Origin: Deltaproteobacteria bacterium
GTDB taxonomy: Bacteria > Bdellovibrionota > UBA1018 > UBA923
DNA: 12,576 nt
Direction: 5' to 3'
Assembly: GCA_016194725.1 (NCBI GenBank)
Contig: JACQAW010000443.1
Coordinates: 1-12,576, forward strand
Positions within the stretch are counted from its first letter, which is position 1. The number at the start of each line of letters is the position of its first letter. Positions 6,210 to 12,576 of this stretch are shown in pieces. Below the pieces are notes generated by a model. That model searched no databases. It was not told where the DNA came from and saw only the letters and a program-made list of their open reading frames with translations. The translations under genes and the position numbers were made by a program.

Positions 6210-7135
6210 AGTTTGCCGACCTCGTTGGCTTCTTTGCCTGCCATATCGTTGTAGGCCTTGATCGCACGCATGTTGGATTCAAACATGCGATTGGCCTTAA
6301 TTAGACTCATAAGCTCCACGACCGGATTCACATTGCTGGCCTCGAGAAAGCCCTGGCGAACGCGTGAGGAGTCGCCAACTCGGGGTACGTTGGCCGGGTC
6401 GGGATTTGAGTACAGGCTGGTTGTCTCTTTTTTTAACAGCACGGGATTGGCGAATTCGGCCACGGCCACCTTGGCCACGCGGTCTTCACCCGAGAAAACT
6501 TCGCCTTCGGGAGTGACGTGAACCACCGTGCCGGCTTCCAAAGCGTCTTTCAGGTTTATCGGGGCCAGGAGCGGCTTGCTGCCGGCGGTCGGCGGAAATT
6601 GTCCGGTGAAAGGGTTGAAGCTTGCGGGGTTGCGCGTGGCATCCACCGGCTGGCCTGCCTTGGGCTGATTTGAGGTGTCGGCGGCTTCGCCGGCAAGTGC
6701 CAGGACCGGAAAACCTTCCTGATTCACCAATTGTCCTTTTCCATCAACCTTGAAGTCGCCCGAACGCGTGAACATCACCCCCGAGGGGGTCGAAACCGCA
6801 AAAAAACCCGGACCGTCGATTGCCATGTCGAACGGGGCGCTCGTGCTTCGCATGCTGCCCTGGCCATGGTCCGTGACGACCTTGTTGAGATTTACCTTGG
6901 CGTGTTCGCGGCCGTCGAAATGATAAAAATCGGAGTCTTTAAAAATGGTTCTGGGAATGTCGATCGCCGGCGATGGCGGGCGTTCATTGGCCGTCAGGTA
7001 TTCTTTGAAGGTCGGGGTATCCTTCTTGAAACCGGTCGTGTTTGCGTTCGCCAGGTTATTAGCGATGATATCGACGTTCTGGCTCTGAGCCATACCGCCC
7101 GATACTGATGTCCAGAGTCCGTTAGGGGATCCCAT
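6206..7135 (-). CDS. flgF: Proximal rod protein FlgF, first gene of the flagellar operon
   Basis: FlgF is a proximal rod subunit. From the ATG at 7133-7135 it has 309 residues; E. coli FlgF has 251. The D0 motif is VDIIANNLANANTTGFKKD, followed by DHGQGSMRSTSAPFDMAIDG, GPGFFAVSTPSGVMFTRSGD and the C-terminal LEASNVNPVVELMSLIKANR with MFESNMRAIKAYN. The extra length lies around residues 150-195, a Pro/Ala/Gly-rich insert (AGEAADTSNQPKAGQPVDA and beyond). A TTG at 7163-7165 would add ten residues. It falls on the predicted transcription start of the sigma-54 promoter just upstream, so the ATG is preferred even though GGAGG (7148-7152) is twelve bases from it, longer than ideal. FlgF rather than FlgE is chosen from its length and its place directly before flgG. 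Confidence 0.92.
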   Translation of the reverse strand: MGSPNGLWTSVSGGMAQSQNVDIIANNLANANTTGFKKDTPTFKEYLTANERPPSPAIDIPRTIFKDSDFYHFDGREHAKVNLNKVVTDHGQGSMRSTSAPFDMAIDGPGFFAVSTPSGVMFTRSGDFKVDGKGQLVNQEGFPVLALAGEAADTSNQPKAGQPVDATRNPASFNPFTGQFPPTAGSKPLLAPINLKDALEAGTVVHVTPEGEVFSGEDRVAKVAVAEFANPVLLKKETTSLYSNPDPANVPRVGDSSRVRQGFLEASNVNPVVELMSLIKANRMFESNMRAIKAYNDMAGKEANEVGKL

Positions 7136-7175
7136 CTTTGGCCGTTTCCTCCGCCTTAGCTCCAAGCTGATCTAA

Positions 7176-7191
7176 AGCAAACGACGGGCCA
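7176..7191 (-). promoter_or_regulatory. Sigma-54 (RpoN) promoter for the flgF operon
   Basis: The minus strand reads TGGCCCG-TCGT-TTGCT, differing from the consensus TGGCACG-N4-TTGCW at a single base. The invariant GG and GC are exactly ten bases apart. Transcription would begin near 7165, giving a leader of about 30 bases that contains the GGAGG at 7148-7152 and ends at the flgF ATG. No other credible promoter was seen on this strand in the region. Sigma-54 control of middle flagellar genes through an NtrC-type activator is well known in many Gram-negative bacteria. Confidence 0.8.
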
Positions 7192-7291
7192 CGGGCTCCC
7201 CGGGCTTGTGGGCGGTTTGTGCCGATCTGTATTTATAGACCTTTTGGCCCGAAGAGCGCCCGAGCCCTGAATAATCGACACCCCAGACCTC

Positions 7292-7319
7292 TTGTCGGGC
7301 ATAAAGTTCCCGGGATAAC
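7292..7319 (+). promoter_or_regulatory. Weak sigma-70-like promoter, possible distal folD promoter
   Basis: TTGTCG (7292-7297) and GATAAC (7314-7319), each 4/6 matches, are separated by 16 bases. Transcription would start around 7325, at the edge of the inverted repeat 7323-7345, leaving an 80-base folD leader. Such matches are common by chance. Confidence 0.25.
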
Positions 7320-7322
7320 CGC

Positions 7323-7345
7323 ATGAAAATTGACGGAAGTTTCAT
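7323..7345. promoter_or_regulatory. 9-5-9 inverted repeat, candidate enhancer/operator between flgF and folD
   Basis: ATGAAAATT (7323-7331) and AAGTTTCAT (7337-7345) pair at 8 of 9 positions around GACGG. The centre is about 170 bp upstream of the transcription start expected from the sigma-54 site and about 73 bp upstream of the folD start. That distance suits an activator site for sigma-54 promoters; it could equally be an operator for folD. No T-tract follows, so it is not a terminator. The dyad symmetry is seen directly; the function is inferred. Confidence 0.5.
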
Positions 7346-7368
7346 CGCTGCTGCCAAAAAATTAACGC

Positions 7369-7397
7369 TTGAGGGACACGTCGGTTCGGAATAGAAC
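7369..7397 (+). promoter_or_regulatory. Sigma-70-like promoter immediately upstream of folD
   Basis: TTGAGG (7369-7374) and TAGAAC (7392-7397), both 4/6 matches, have the ideal 17-base spacer. The predicted transcription start (about 7403-7405) is only a few bases before the folD ATG at 7407-7409, so the message would be nearly leaderless. A GGGG at 7401-7404 is too close to the ATG for normal ribosome binding, which fits that reading. Confidence 0.35.
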
Positions 7398-7406
7398 TTT
7401 GGGGAC

Positions 7407-8276
7407 ATGCACATCAATTTAAAAGCTGAGCCGGTGTCAAACGAGGTCTACGCCAGGGTTTCACGGGCCGCCGAGTCGATACGGGCAAAAACGGGCCACG
7501 CTCCTACTTTAGCGACCGTATTGGTGGGTGTGGACCCCGCAAGCCAAGTTTACGTCAAACGCAAAGGCGAAATGGCGGCCAAGCTGGGCATGGGTCACCG
7601 GGACTATAAGTTTGAGGCCAATATATCCCAGGATTTGCTTATGGATACGGTTCGCAAGCTTAATGCCGATCCCGAGGTCGACGGAATTCTTGTGCAGCGC
7701 CCGCTTCCAAAGCACCTCGACGAAAGCAAGGTTTTCGACCTTATTGACCCGACCAAGGACGTCGACTGTTTTTCGCCCCATAACGTGGGTCTTCTTGTTC
7801 AGGGCCGCTGCAAGCTGCTGCCCTGCACGCCGGCCGGCATAATGGAAATCATTCGGCATTACAAAATTGAAATCACCGGAAAAAATGCGTTGGTCGTGGG
7901 CCGAAGCGACATCGTCGGAAAGCCCATGGCAATGCTTCTGTTGCACTCGCACGCAACCGTTACCACGGCTCACTCAAAGACGCGCGATTTGGCCGCCTGC
8001 GTTGCCGAGGCCGACATTATCGTTGCCGCTATTGGCCGCGTAAAGTTCATGACGGGTAACCTGCCCTGGAAAAAAAGCGCGGTGGTGATAGACGTGGGCA
8101 TTAACCGCAATGAAGCGAGCAAGCTGTGCGGCGATGTTGATTTCGATGCCGTTGCCCCAAAAGTCGCGGCCATCACTCCGGTTCCGGGCGGTGTCGGCCC
8201 AATGACGATCGCCATGCTCATGGTAAACACGGTCCGCGCCGCGCTTATGCGGAAAAATATAATGGATGAGGTTTAA
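7407..8276 (+). CDS. folD: Bifunctional methylene-tetrahydrofolate dehydrogenase/methenyl-tetrahydrofolate cyclohydrolase FolD
   Basis: FolD oxidises 5,10-methylene-THF to methenyl-THF with NADP and hydrolyses it to 10-formyl-THF in the cytosol. The product has 289 residues, the family length. Visible motifs are DPASQVYVKRKGEMAAKLGM with the catalytic Tyr49 and Lys53, DGILVQRPLPKHLDE, LPCTPAGIMEI, the nucleotide-binding VVGRSDIVGKPMAMLLL, and the end CGDVDF followed by ITPVPGGVGPMTIAMLMVNT. One motif is unusual: residues 118-123 read DVDCFS where the family normally has DVDGFH. The ATG at 7407 gives a slightly short N-terminus, but no better upstream start exists. It lies two bases before gcvT, so the folate product of glycine cleavage is handed to the enzyme encoded beside it. 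It is divergent from the flagellar operon. Confidence 0.96.
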   Translation: MHINLKAEPVSNEVYARVSRAAESIRAKTGHAPTLATVLVGVDPASQVYVKRKGEMAAKLGMGHRDYKFEANISQDLLMDTVRKLNADPEVDGILVQRPLPKHLDESKVFDLIDPTKDVDCFSPHNVGLLVQGRCKLLPCTPAGIMEIIRHYKIEITGKNALVVGRSDIVGKPMAMLLLHSHATVTTAHSKTRDLAACVAEADIIVAAIGRVKFMTGNLPWKKSAVVIDVGINRNEASKLCGDVDFDAVAPKVAAITPVPGGVGPMTIAMLMVNTVRAALMRKNIMDEV

Positions 8277-8278
8277 GT

Positions 8279-9367
8279 ATGGCCAAGAAAACCGCACTCT
8301 ATGACGAGCACGTAAAGCTAAAGGGCAAGATGGTCGAGTTTGGCGGCTGGGACATGCCGGTGCAGTATTCCGGTCTTGCCGACGAACATGAAACCTGCCG
8401 TACCAAGGTGGGCCTCTTTGACGTTTCGCACATGGGCGAAGTTCGGGTGCGTGGCCGTGACTCGCTGGCGTTTCTGAACCGGCTGGTCACCAACAACGTG
8501 GAAAAGATTCAAGACAGCCAGGCTCAATATACCGTGATGTGCTTCGAAGAAGGCGGCTGTGTCGATGACCTTATCATCCACCGCATGGGGCCCGAGGACT
8601 TCTTCATCTGCGTCAACGCATCGAATACCGAGAAAGACTACGAGTGGATCAAAAACCATTCACCCAAGGGCGTCAGCGTCGAAAACGTAAGCCCGGAGTA
8701 TACGCAGATCGCAATTCAGGGTCGGCATGCGCAACCGATTTTGCAGAAATTCACTGACACCCCTTTGGCTGACATCAAGTATTACTGGTTTCGCCAGGGC
8801 CGCGTGCTGGATAAAGAAGCCATCATCGCTCGAACAGGTTACACGGGCGAGGACGGCTTTGAGATATACGTACCCTGGCATAGCGGACCGGCCATCTGGA
8901 GCGCTCTGATGGACGAGGGCCAGAAGCATGGCATCAAACCATGTGGTCTTGGCGCGCGTGACACGTTACGCACCGAGATGAAATACCCGCTTTACGGCCA
9001 TGAAATTGAAAAGGACCTGAATCCACTCGAGGCAGGCCTTGGCTGGGTGGTCAAACTCGACAAACCCGGTTTCATCGGCAAGAAAGCTCTTGTGGCTCTT
9101 AAAGAAAGTGGCCTTAGACGCTCACTGGTTGGACTTCGTTCGCTTGGCAAGGCGATCCCGCGCCAAGGCTACGTTGTTGAGACAGCGGGCACCCCGGTGG
9201 GGGTTGTAACCTCGGGCACGCTTTCGCCTTGTCTAAAATATGGAATCGCTATCGCTTACGTCGATCGCAATTTGAATGCGATCGGCACTAAACTGGATGT
9301 CGTGGTCCGCGAGCAACGCGTTCCCCACGAAATCGTGGAAACGCCGTTCTACAAACGGCCATATTAA
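8279..9367 (+). CDS. gcvT: Glycine cleavage system T protein (aminomethyltransferase)
   Basis: GcvT takes the aminomethyl group from the lipoyl arm of GcvH, releases ammonia and passes the carbon to tetrahydrofolate as 5,10-methylene-THF. The product has 362 residues, as expected for the family. Motifs seen are VEFGGWDMPVQYSG, GLFDVSHMGEV (residues 45-55), GGCVDDLIIHR with the conserved Asp pair at 96-97, ARTGYTGEDGFEIYVP, and CGLGARDTLRTEMKYPLYGH. The C-terminal beta-barrel domain includes FIGKKAL and VTSGTLSPCLKYGIAIAYV. The ATG is two bases after the folD stop, with GAGG inside the folD end seven bases upstream, so the two are co-transcribed and probably coupled. The fold is shared with sarcosine/dimethylglycine dehydrogenase domains, but length and the adjacent gcvH make GcvT the clear choice. 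Confidence 0.97.
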   Translation: MAKKTALYDEHVKLKGKMVEFGGWDMPVQYSGLADEHETCRTKVGLFDVSHMGEVRVRGRDSLAFLNRLVTNNVEKIQDSQAQYTVMCFEEGGCVDDLIIHRMGPEDFFICVNASNTEKDYEWIKNHSPKGVSVENVSPEYTQIAIQGRHAQPILQKFTDTPLADIKYYWFRQGRVLDKEAIIARTGYTGEDGFEIYVPWHSGPAIWSALMDEGQKHGIKPCGLGARDTLRTEMKYPLYGHEIEKDLNPLEAGLGWVVKLDKPGFIGKKALVALKESGLRRSLVGLRSLGKAIPRQGYVVETAGTPVGVVTSGTLSPCLKYGIAIAYVDRNLNAIGTKLDVVVREQRVPHEIVETPFYKRPY

Positions 9368-9377
9368 GGGGATAACA

Positions 9378-9767
9378 ATGGAATTTCCGAACGGCCTTCT
9401 TTACACCAAAGACCACGAGTGGGCCCAGCCTGGCGCCGACGATACGGTCACAATTGGCATTACCGATCACGCGCAGGAAGCCCTGGGCGAGGTGGTCTAC
9501 GTTGAACTTCCAAAAATTGGCCGCGAACTCAAGGAACATGAGACGTTTGGCGTCGTTGAGTCGATCAAAGCCGTTAGCGACCTTTTCAGTCCGGTGGCGG
9601 GCAAAGTCATCGACACCAACAGTGCCGTTACGGGCGAGCCTGGGCTGGTCAATAGCTCTGCCTACAAGGACGGCTGGCTGATCCGCGTGAAACTTGCCAA
9701 TAAGGACGCCCTTAAAAGCCTTATGGACGCGCAGAAGTACACCAGCTTTGTCCAGGACCTTAAATAG
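9378..9767 (+). CDS. gcvH: Glycine cleavage system H protein (lipoyl carrier)
   Basis: GcvH shuttles the aminomethyl group between the P and T proteins on a lipoylated lysine and is reoxidised by the L protein. The product has 129 residues, the same as E. coli. The N-terminus LLYTKDHEWAQP is the usual YTxxHEW start; ITDHAQEALGEVVYVELPKI follows, then ESIKAVSDLFSPVAG with the lipoyl Lys64, and NSSAYKDGWLIRVKLAN. The ATG at 9378-9380 is ten bases after the gcvT stop with AGGGGA at good spacing; the frame is open further upstream, but that part overlaps gcvT and shows no homology. The TAG stop is followed immediately, without a spacer, by the complement of the gcvP stop. No terminator is visible after it. 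Confidence 0.97.
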   Translation: MEFPNGLLYTKDHEWAQPGADDTVTIGITDHAQEALGEVVYVELPKIGRELKEHETFGVVESIKAVSDLFSPVAGKVIDTNSAVTGEPGLVNSSAYKDGWLIRVKLANKDALKSLMDAQKYTSFVQDLK

Positions 9768-12576
9768 TCAGGCGTAAGACTCAGTGGTCGGGCAAGTGCA
9801 AATCAGGTTGCGGTCGCCCAGCACGTTGTTGATTCGGGCGACGGCTGGCCAGAATTTGTTTGTTCGGGTCCACTGCGCCGGAAAAGCCGCCTTTTCGCGG
9901 GAGTAACTGTGCTTCCACTCGGTCTGAATAACCCGCTCCGCTGTGTGGGGCGCGTTTTTCAAGACGTTGTCCACCTTATCGGCTTTGCCTTCCTCGATTT
10001 CTGCGATTTCCTTGCGAATCAGAATCATGGCTTCGCAAAACCGGTCCAGCTCTGCCTTGGACTCGCTCTCCGTCGGCTCAATCATCATGGTACCTGCCAC
10101 CGGAAACGAGACTGTCGGGGCGTGGTAACCATAATCCATAAGGCGCTTGGCCACGTCCTCGACCTCAACCCCTGAAGTCGTCTTCAGCTTCCTGAGATCG
10201 ATAATGCACTCATGTGCGACCAGGCCAGCAGTGCCTCTATAAAGAACGGGATAATGGGCGTCCAGTCGCTTGGCCATATAATTGGCGTTCAGAATCGCTA
10301 TTTCCGTTGCCCGCTTCAAGCCTGCGCCCCCCATCATAGCTATGTAAGCCCAGGAGATCGTCAGAATGCTTGCGCTGCCCCAGGGTGCTGCCGACACCGG
10401 CCCCAAGGCCTTCTCGCCGCCCATGCTGACAACAGGATGCGAGGGCAGAAACGCCTTTAAATGAGCCCTCACCCCGATCGGGCCCATTCCCGGCCCTCCA
10501 CCGCCATGGGGAATGCAAAACGTCTTATGTAGGTTCAGGTGACATACATCCGGCCCAAAATCGCCCGGACGACAAAGCCCAACCTGAGCGTTCATATTGG
10601 CGCCGTCCATATAAACCTGTCCGCCATTGTTATGAATGATGTCACAGAAGTCCGTGATGGTTTCTTCGAAGACACCATGAGTGGACGGGTAGGTAATCAT
10701 CGCGGCCGAAAGTTCACGAGAGTATTGCTCGGCTTTGGCGCGCAAATCGCCCAAATCGACGTTGCCGTCTACCGTACACTGCACCACCACGACCCGCATT
10801 CCGGCCATCACCGCGCTGGCAGGGTTGGTTCCATGTGCCGACTGCGGAATCAGGCAAACATCCCGATGCCCCTCGCCGCGGCTTTGGTGATACCTGCGAA
10901 TGGCCAGCAAGCCCGCATATTCGCCCTGGGAGCCCGCATTTGGTTGCAGCGAAATGCCGGCAAACCCCGTGATCTCTGAAAGCCAGCCTTCGAGCTGGTT
11001 AAAGAGCATTTGGTAACCCTTCGTTTGCTCGAGCGGAGCAAACGGGTGAATTGCGCCAAACTCTGGCCAGGTCACCGGATACATTTCGGCGGTGGCATTG
11101 AGCTTCATGGTGCACGACCCCAGTGGGATCATCGAGGTCGTCAGCGAAAGGTCACGATTCTGAAGCCGGTGTACATATCTCAGCAACTCGGTTTCGGAGC
11201 GGTGGGTATTGAAAACCGGATGGGTCAGGAATGCGCTCTTCCGTTCCAACACGTGTGGAATAGTGGCTGCACGCGCGCCCGTCAGCTCATCAAGACTAAA
11301 CGGCACTTGGGTGTCTCGAGCAAAGATCTGAATGATGTCGCGCAAGTCCTGAGCCGACACGGTCTCGTCCAGCGAAATACCAAGCGTTTTGTCATCAAAC
11401 GCCCGGAGATTGATTTTCTGCTTTTTTGCCGCTGCCAGGACATCCTCTTTTTTCACACCACCAAGATTTACTCGAAGTGTGTCGAAGCAAGCCTCCGACT
11501 CCAGAGTAAAGCCAAGGCGTTTTAGTCCTTCTGCAAGCACTTTAGTCAGCAAATGAACTCGACCAGCGATTTTTTTGAGGCCTTCGGGACCGTGATAGAC
11601 CGCATACATGCTGGAAATCACCGCCAGCAGAACCTGTGCCGTACAGATGTTGCTCGTGGCTTTCTCCCGTCGAATATGTTGCTCGCGGGTTTGCAATGCC
11701 AGACGAATAGCGGGCTTGCCATCAGCATCCTGCGAAAGCCCAACCAGGCGACCGGGCACGAGACGTTTGAACTCATCCTTTGCGGCCAAAAACGCCGCGT
11801 GTGGTCCGCCGTATCCAATTGGAACACCAAACCGCTGCGTGTTGCCCACAGCGATATCCGCGCCAAACTCGCCCGGCGGCTTCAGCAAAACCAGGCTTAG
11901 AAAGTCGGCCGCGACGACGAAAAGAGCATCGGCGGCGTGGACTTTCGATCCAAACGCGGCGTAATCATGAATAGTCCCATCAGTTGCGGGGTACTGAACC
12001 AGAGCCCCGAAAATTGGGGATTTGAAATCGAATTTCCGGTGGTCACCAACAATAACTTTGATTCCCAGCGGTTCCGCACGCGTGCGAATAATTGCGATTG
12101 TCTGCGGATGAGTGCTCTCAGACACGAAGAACGTTCGCCCGGTGTCTCGACCCTTTAGGGTGAAGCACATGCTCATCGCTTCCGCCGCCGCGGTACCCTC
12201 GTCGAGCATCGAGGCATTCGCCACCGGCAAGGCTGTCATGTCGCTAATCATGGTTTGAAAATTAAGTAGCGCTTCAAGGCGTCCTTGGGCGATTTCGGCC
12301 TGGTAAGGGGTGTATTGGGTATACCAGCCGGGATTTTCGAGAATATTTCTTTGAATCACGGGTGGCGTAACGGTGCCGGAGTAGCCCATTCCGATATAAG
12401 ATCTGAAAACTTCGTTGCGCTCGGCGATTCCACGCAACTCTTTGAGCGTCTCGAACTCCGTACGGCCGGCCCCCAAGTCCAGGTCCTTTTTCAGTCGAAT
12501 TCGACCGGGAACCGTGGCGCTAATAAAGGCGTCAAGCGAAACCGCGCCTACCTGTTTCAACATCAAGGCGACGTCG
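9768..12576 (-). CDS. gcvP: Glycine dehydrogenase (decarboxylating), P protein, single-chain form (N-terminus cut off by window edge)
   Basis: GcvP is the PLP enzyme that decarboxylates glycine and loads the aminomethyl group onto GcvH. The frame is open to the window edge, giving 935 residues. The ATG at 12561-12563 and the TTG before it are probably internal, because the visible start (MLKQVGAVSLDAFI) aligns with family residues around 25-40, after the missing RHIGP-type segment. Both halves are fused in one chain, as in E. coli and unlike the two-subunit form. The N-terminal half has FRSYIGMGYSGTVTPPVI, ILENPGWYTQYTPYQAEIAQ and LLDEGTAAAEAM. The C-terminal half has SMIPLGSCTMKLNATAEM, NAGSQGEYAGLLAIRRYHQS and HLNLHKTFCIPHGGGGPGMG, with the PLP lysine codon at 10524-10526. 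It lies opposite to gcvTH, so its promoter is outside the window. Confidence 0.97.
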   Translation of the reverse strand, partial: DVALMLKQVGAVSLDAFISATVPGRIRLKKDLDLGAGRTEFETLKELRGIAERNEVFRSYIGMGYSGTVTPPVIQRNILENPGWYTQYTPYQAEIAQGRLEALLNFQTMISDMTALPVANASMLDEGTAAAEAMSMCFTLKGRDTGRTFFVSESTHPQTIAIIRTRAEPLGIKVIVGDHRKFDFKSPIFGALVQYPATDGTIHDYAAFGSKVHAADALFVVAADFLSLVLLKPPGEFGADIAVGNTQRFGVPIGYGGPHAAFLAAKDEFKRLVPGRLVGLSQDADGKPAIRLALQTREQHIRREKATSNICTAQVLLAVISSMYAVYHGPEGLKKIAGRVHLLTKVLAEGLKRLGFTLESEACFDTLRVNLGGVKKEDVLAAAKKQKINLRAFDDKTLGISLDETVSAQDLRDIIQIFARDTQVPFSLDELTGARAATIPHVLERKSAFLTHPVFNTHRSETELLRYVHRLQNRDLSLTTSMIPLGSCTMKLNATAEMYPVTWPEFGAIHPFAPLEQTKGYQMLFNQLEGWLSEITGFAGISLQPNAGSQGEYAGLLAIRRYHQSRGEGHRDVCLIPQSAHGTNPASAVMAGMRVVVVQCTVDGNVDLGDLRAKAEQYSRELSAAMITYPSTHGVFEETITDFCDIIHNNGGQVYMDGANMNAQVGLCRPGDFGPDVCHLNLHKTFCIPHGGGGPGMGPIGVRAHLKAFLPSHPVVSMGGEKALGPVSAAPWGSASILTISWAYIAMMGGAGLKRATEIAILNANYMAKRLDAHYPVLYRGTAGLVAHECIIDLRKLKTTSGVEVEDVAKRLMDYGYHAPTVSFPVAGTMMIEPTESESKAELDRFCEAMILIRKEIAEIEEGKADKVDNVLKNAPHTAERVIQTEWKHSYSREKAAFPAQWTRTNKFWPAVARINNVLGDRNLICTCPTTESYA

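Noticed and set aside
7136..7406. Possible glycine riboswitch ahead of folD-gcvT-gcvH
   Set aside because: No tandem aptamer-like conserved core or downstream expression platform could be recognised in the 271 bases.
7172..7417. An 81-codon minus-strand reading frame filling the flgF-folD gap
   Set aside because: It spans the sigma-54 promoter, the inverted repeat and the folD start, shows no recognisable domain or ribosome binding site, and its composition looks like random intergenic sequence.
9768..9850. Possible terminator for folD-gcvTH inside the end of gcvP
   Set aside because: Only a loose GGGC/GCCC pairing with a long loop is present and no T-tract follows.
12561..12566. ATG or TTG near the right edge as the true gcvP start
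   Set aside because: The frame continues to the window end, and the first residues align with an internal position of the P-protein family, so the real start lies outside.

Overview
The window holds ordinary but informative chromosomal housekeeping DNA. Nine flagellar genes are read on the minus strand (positions 1 to 7135), and a one-carbon/glycine-cleavage block follows (7407 to 12576). P-ring (FlgI), L-ring lipoprotein (FlgH) and FlgA genes show a Gram-negative, motile bacterium. Three traits fit a Deltaproteobacteria/Bdellovibrionota-type lineage better than an enteric bacterium: the gene order flgF-flgG-flgA-flgH-flgI-flgJ-flgM-flgN-flgK, a FlgJ without a muramidase domain, and a sigma-54-type promoter in front of flgF. 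That placement is inference; no 16S or other marker is present.

Flagellar block: reading leftward from 7135, the genes encode the rod (FlgF, FlgG), the P-ring chaperone FlgA, the L-ring FlgH, the P-ring FlgI, a rod-binding FlgJ-like protein, the anti-sigma-28 factor FlgM, the chaperone FlgN and the hook-filament junction protein FlgK, which runs off the left edge. Neighbours overlap by 1 to 4 bases or are separated by 2 to 49 bases, so this looks like one translationally coupled operon in assembly order. A very good sigma-54 (-24/-12) site lies at 7176-7191, 41 bases upstream of the chosen flgF start. A 9-5-9 inverted repeat at 7323-7345 sits about 170 bp upstream of the predicted transcription start, the usual distance for an enhancer-type activator site.

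Metabolic block: folD, gcvT and gcvH run rightward with gaps of 2 and 10 bases. They encode methylene-tetrahydrofolate dehydrogenase/cyclohydrolase, the T protein and the lipoyl H protein. gcvP, a single-chain P protein, is on the opposite strand, and its stop codon directly abuts that of gcvH. Together these proteins decarboxylate glycine, load the one-carbon unit onto tetrahydrofolate and interconvert the folate forms; the L protein is not in the window.

I found no mobile element, CRISPR array, RNA gene or clearly novel system. The points most worth following up are the sigma-54 promoter with its candidate enhancer, the odd N-terminus of the FlgJ-like protein, the zero-gap convergent gcvH/gcvP junction, and an altered folate-site motif in FolD.
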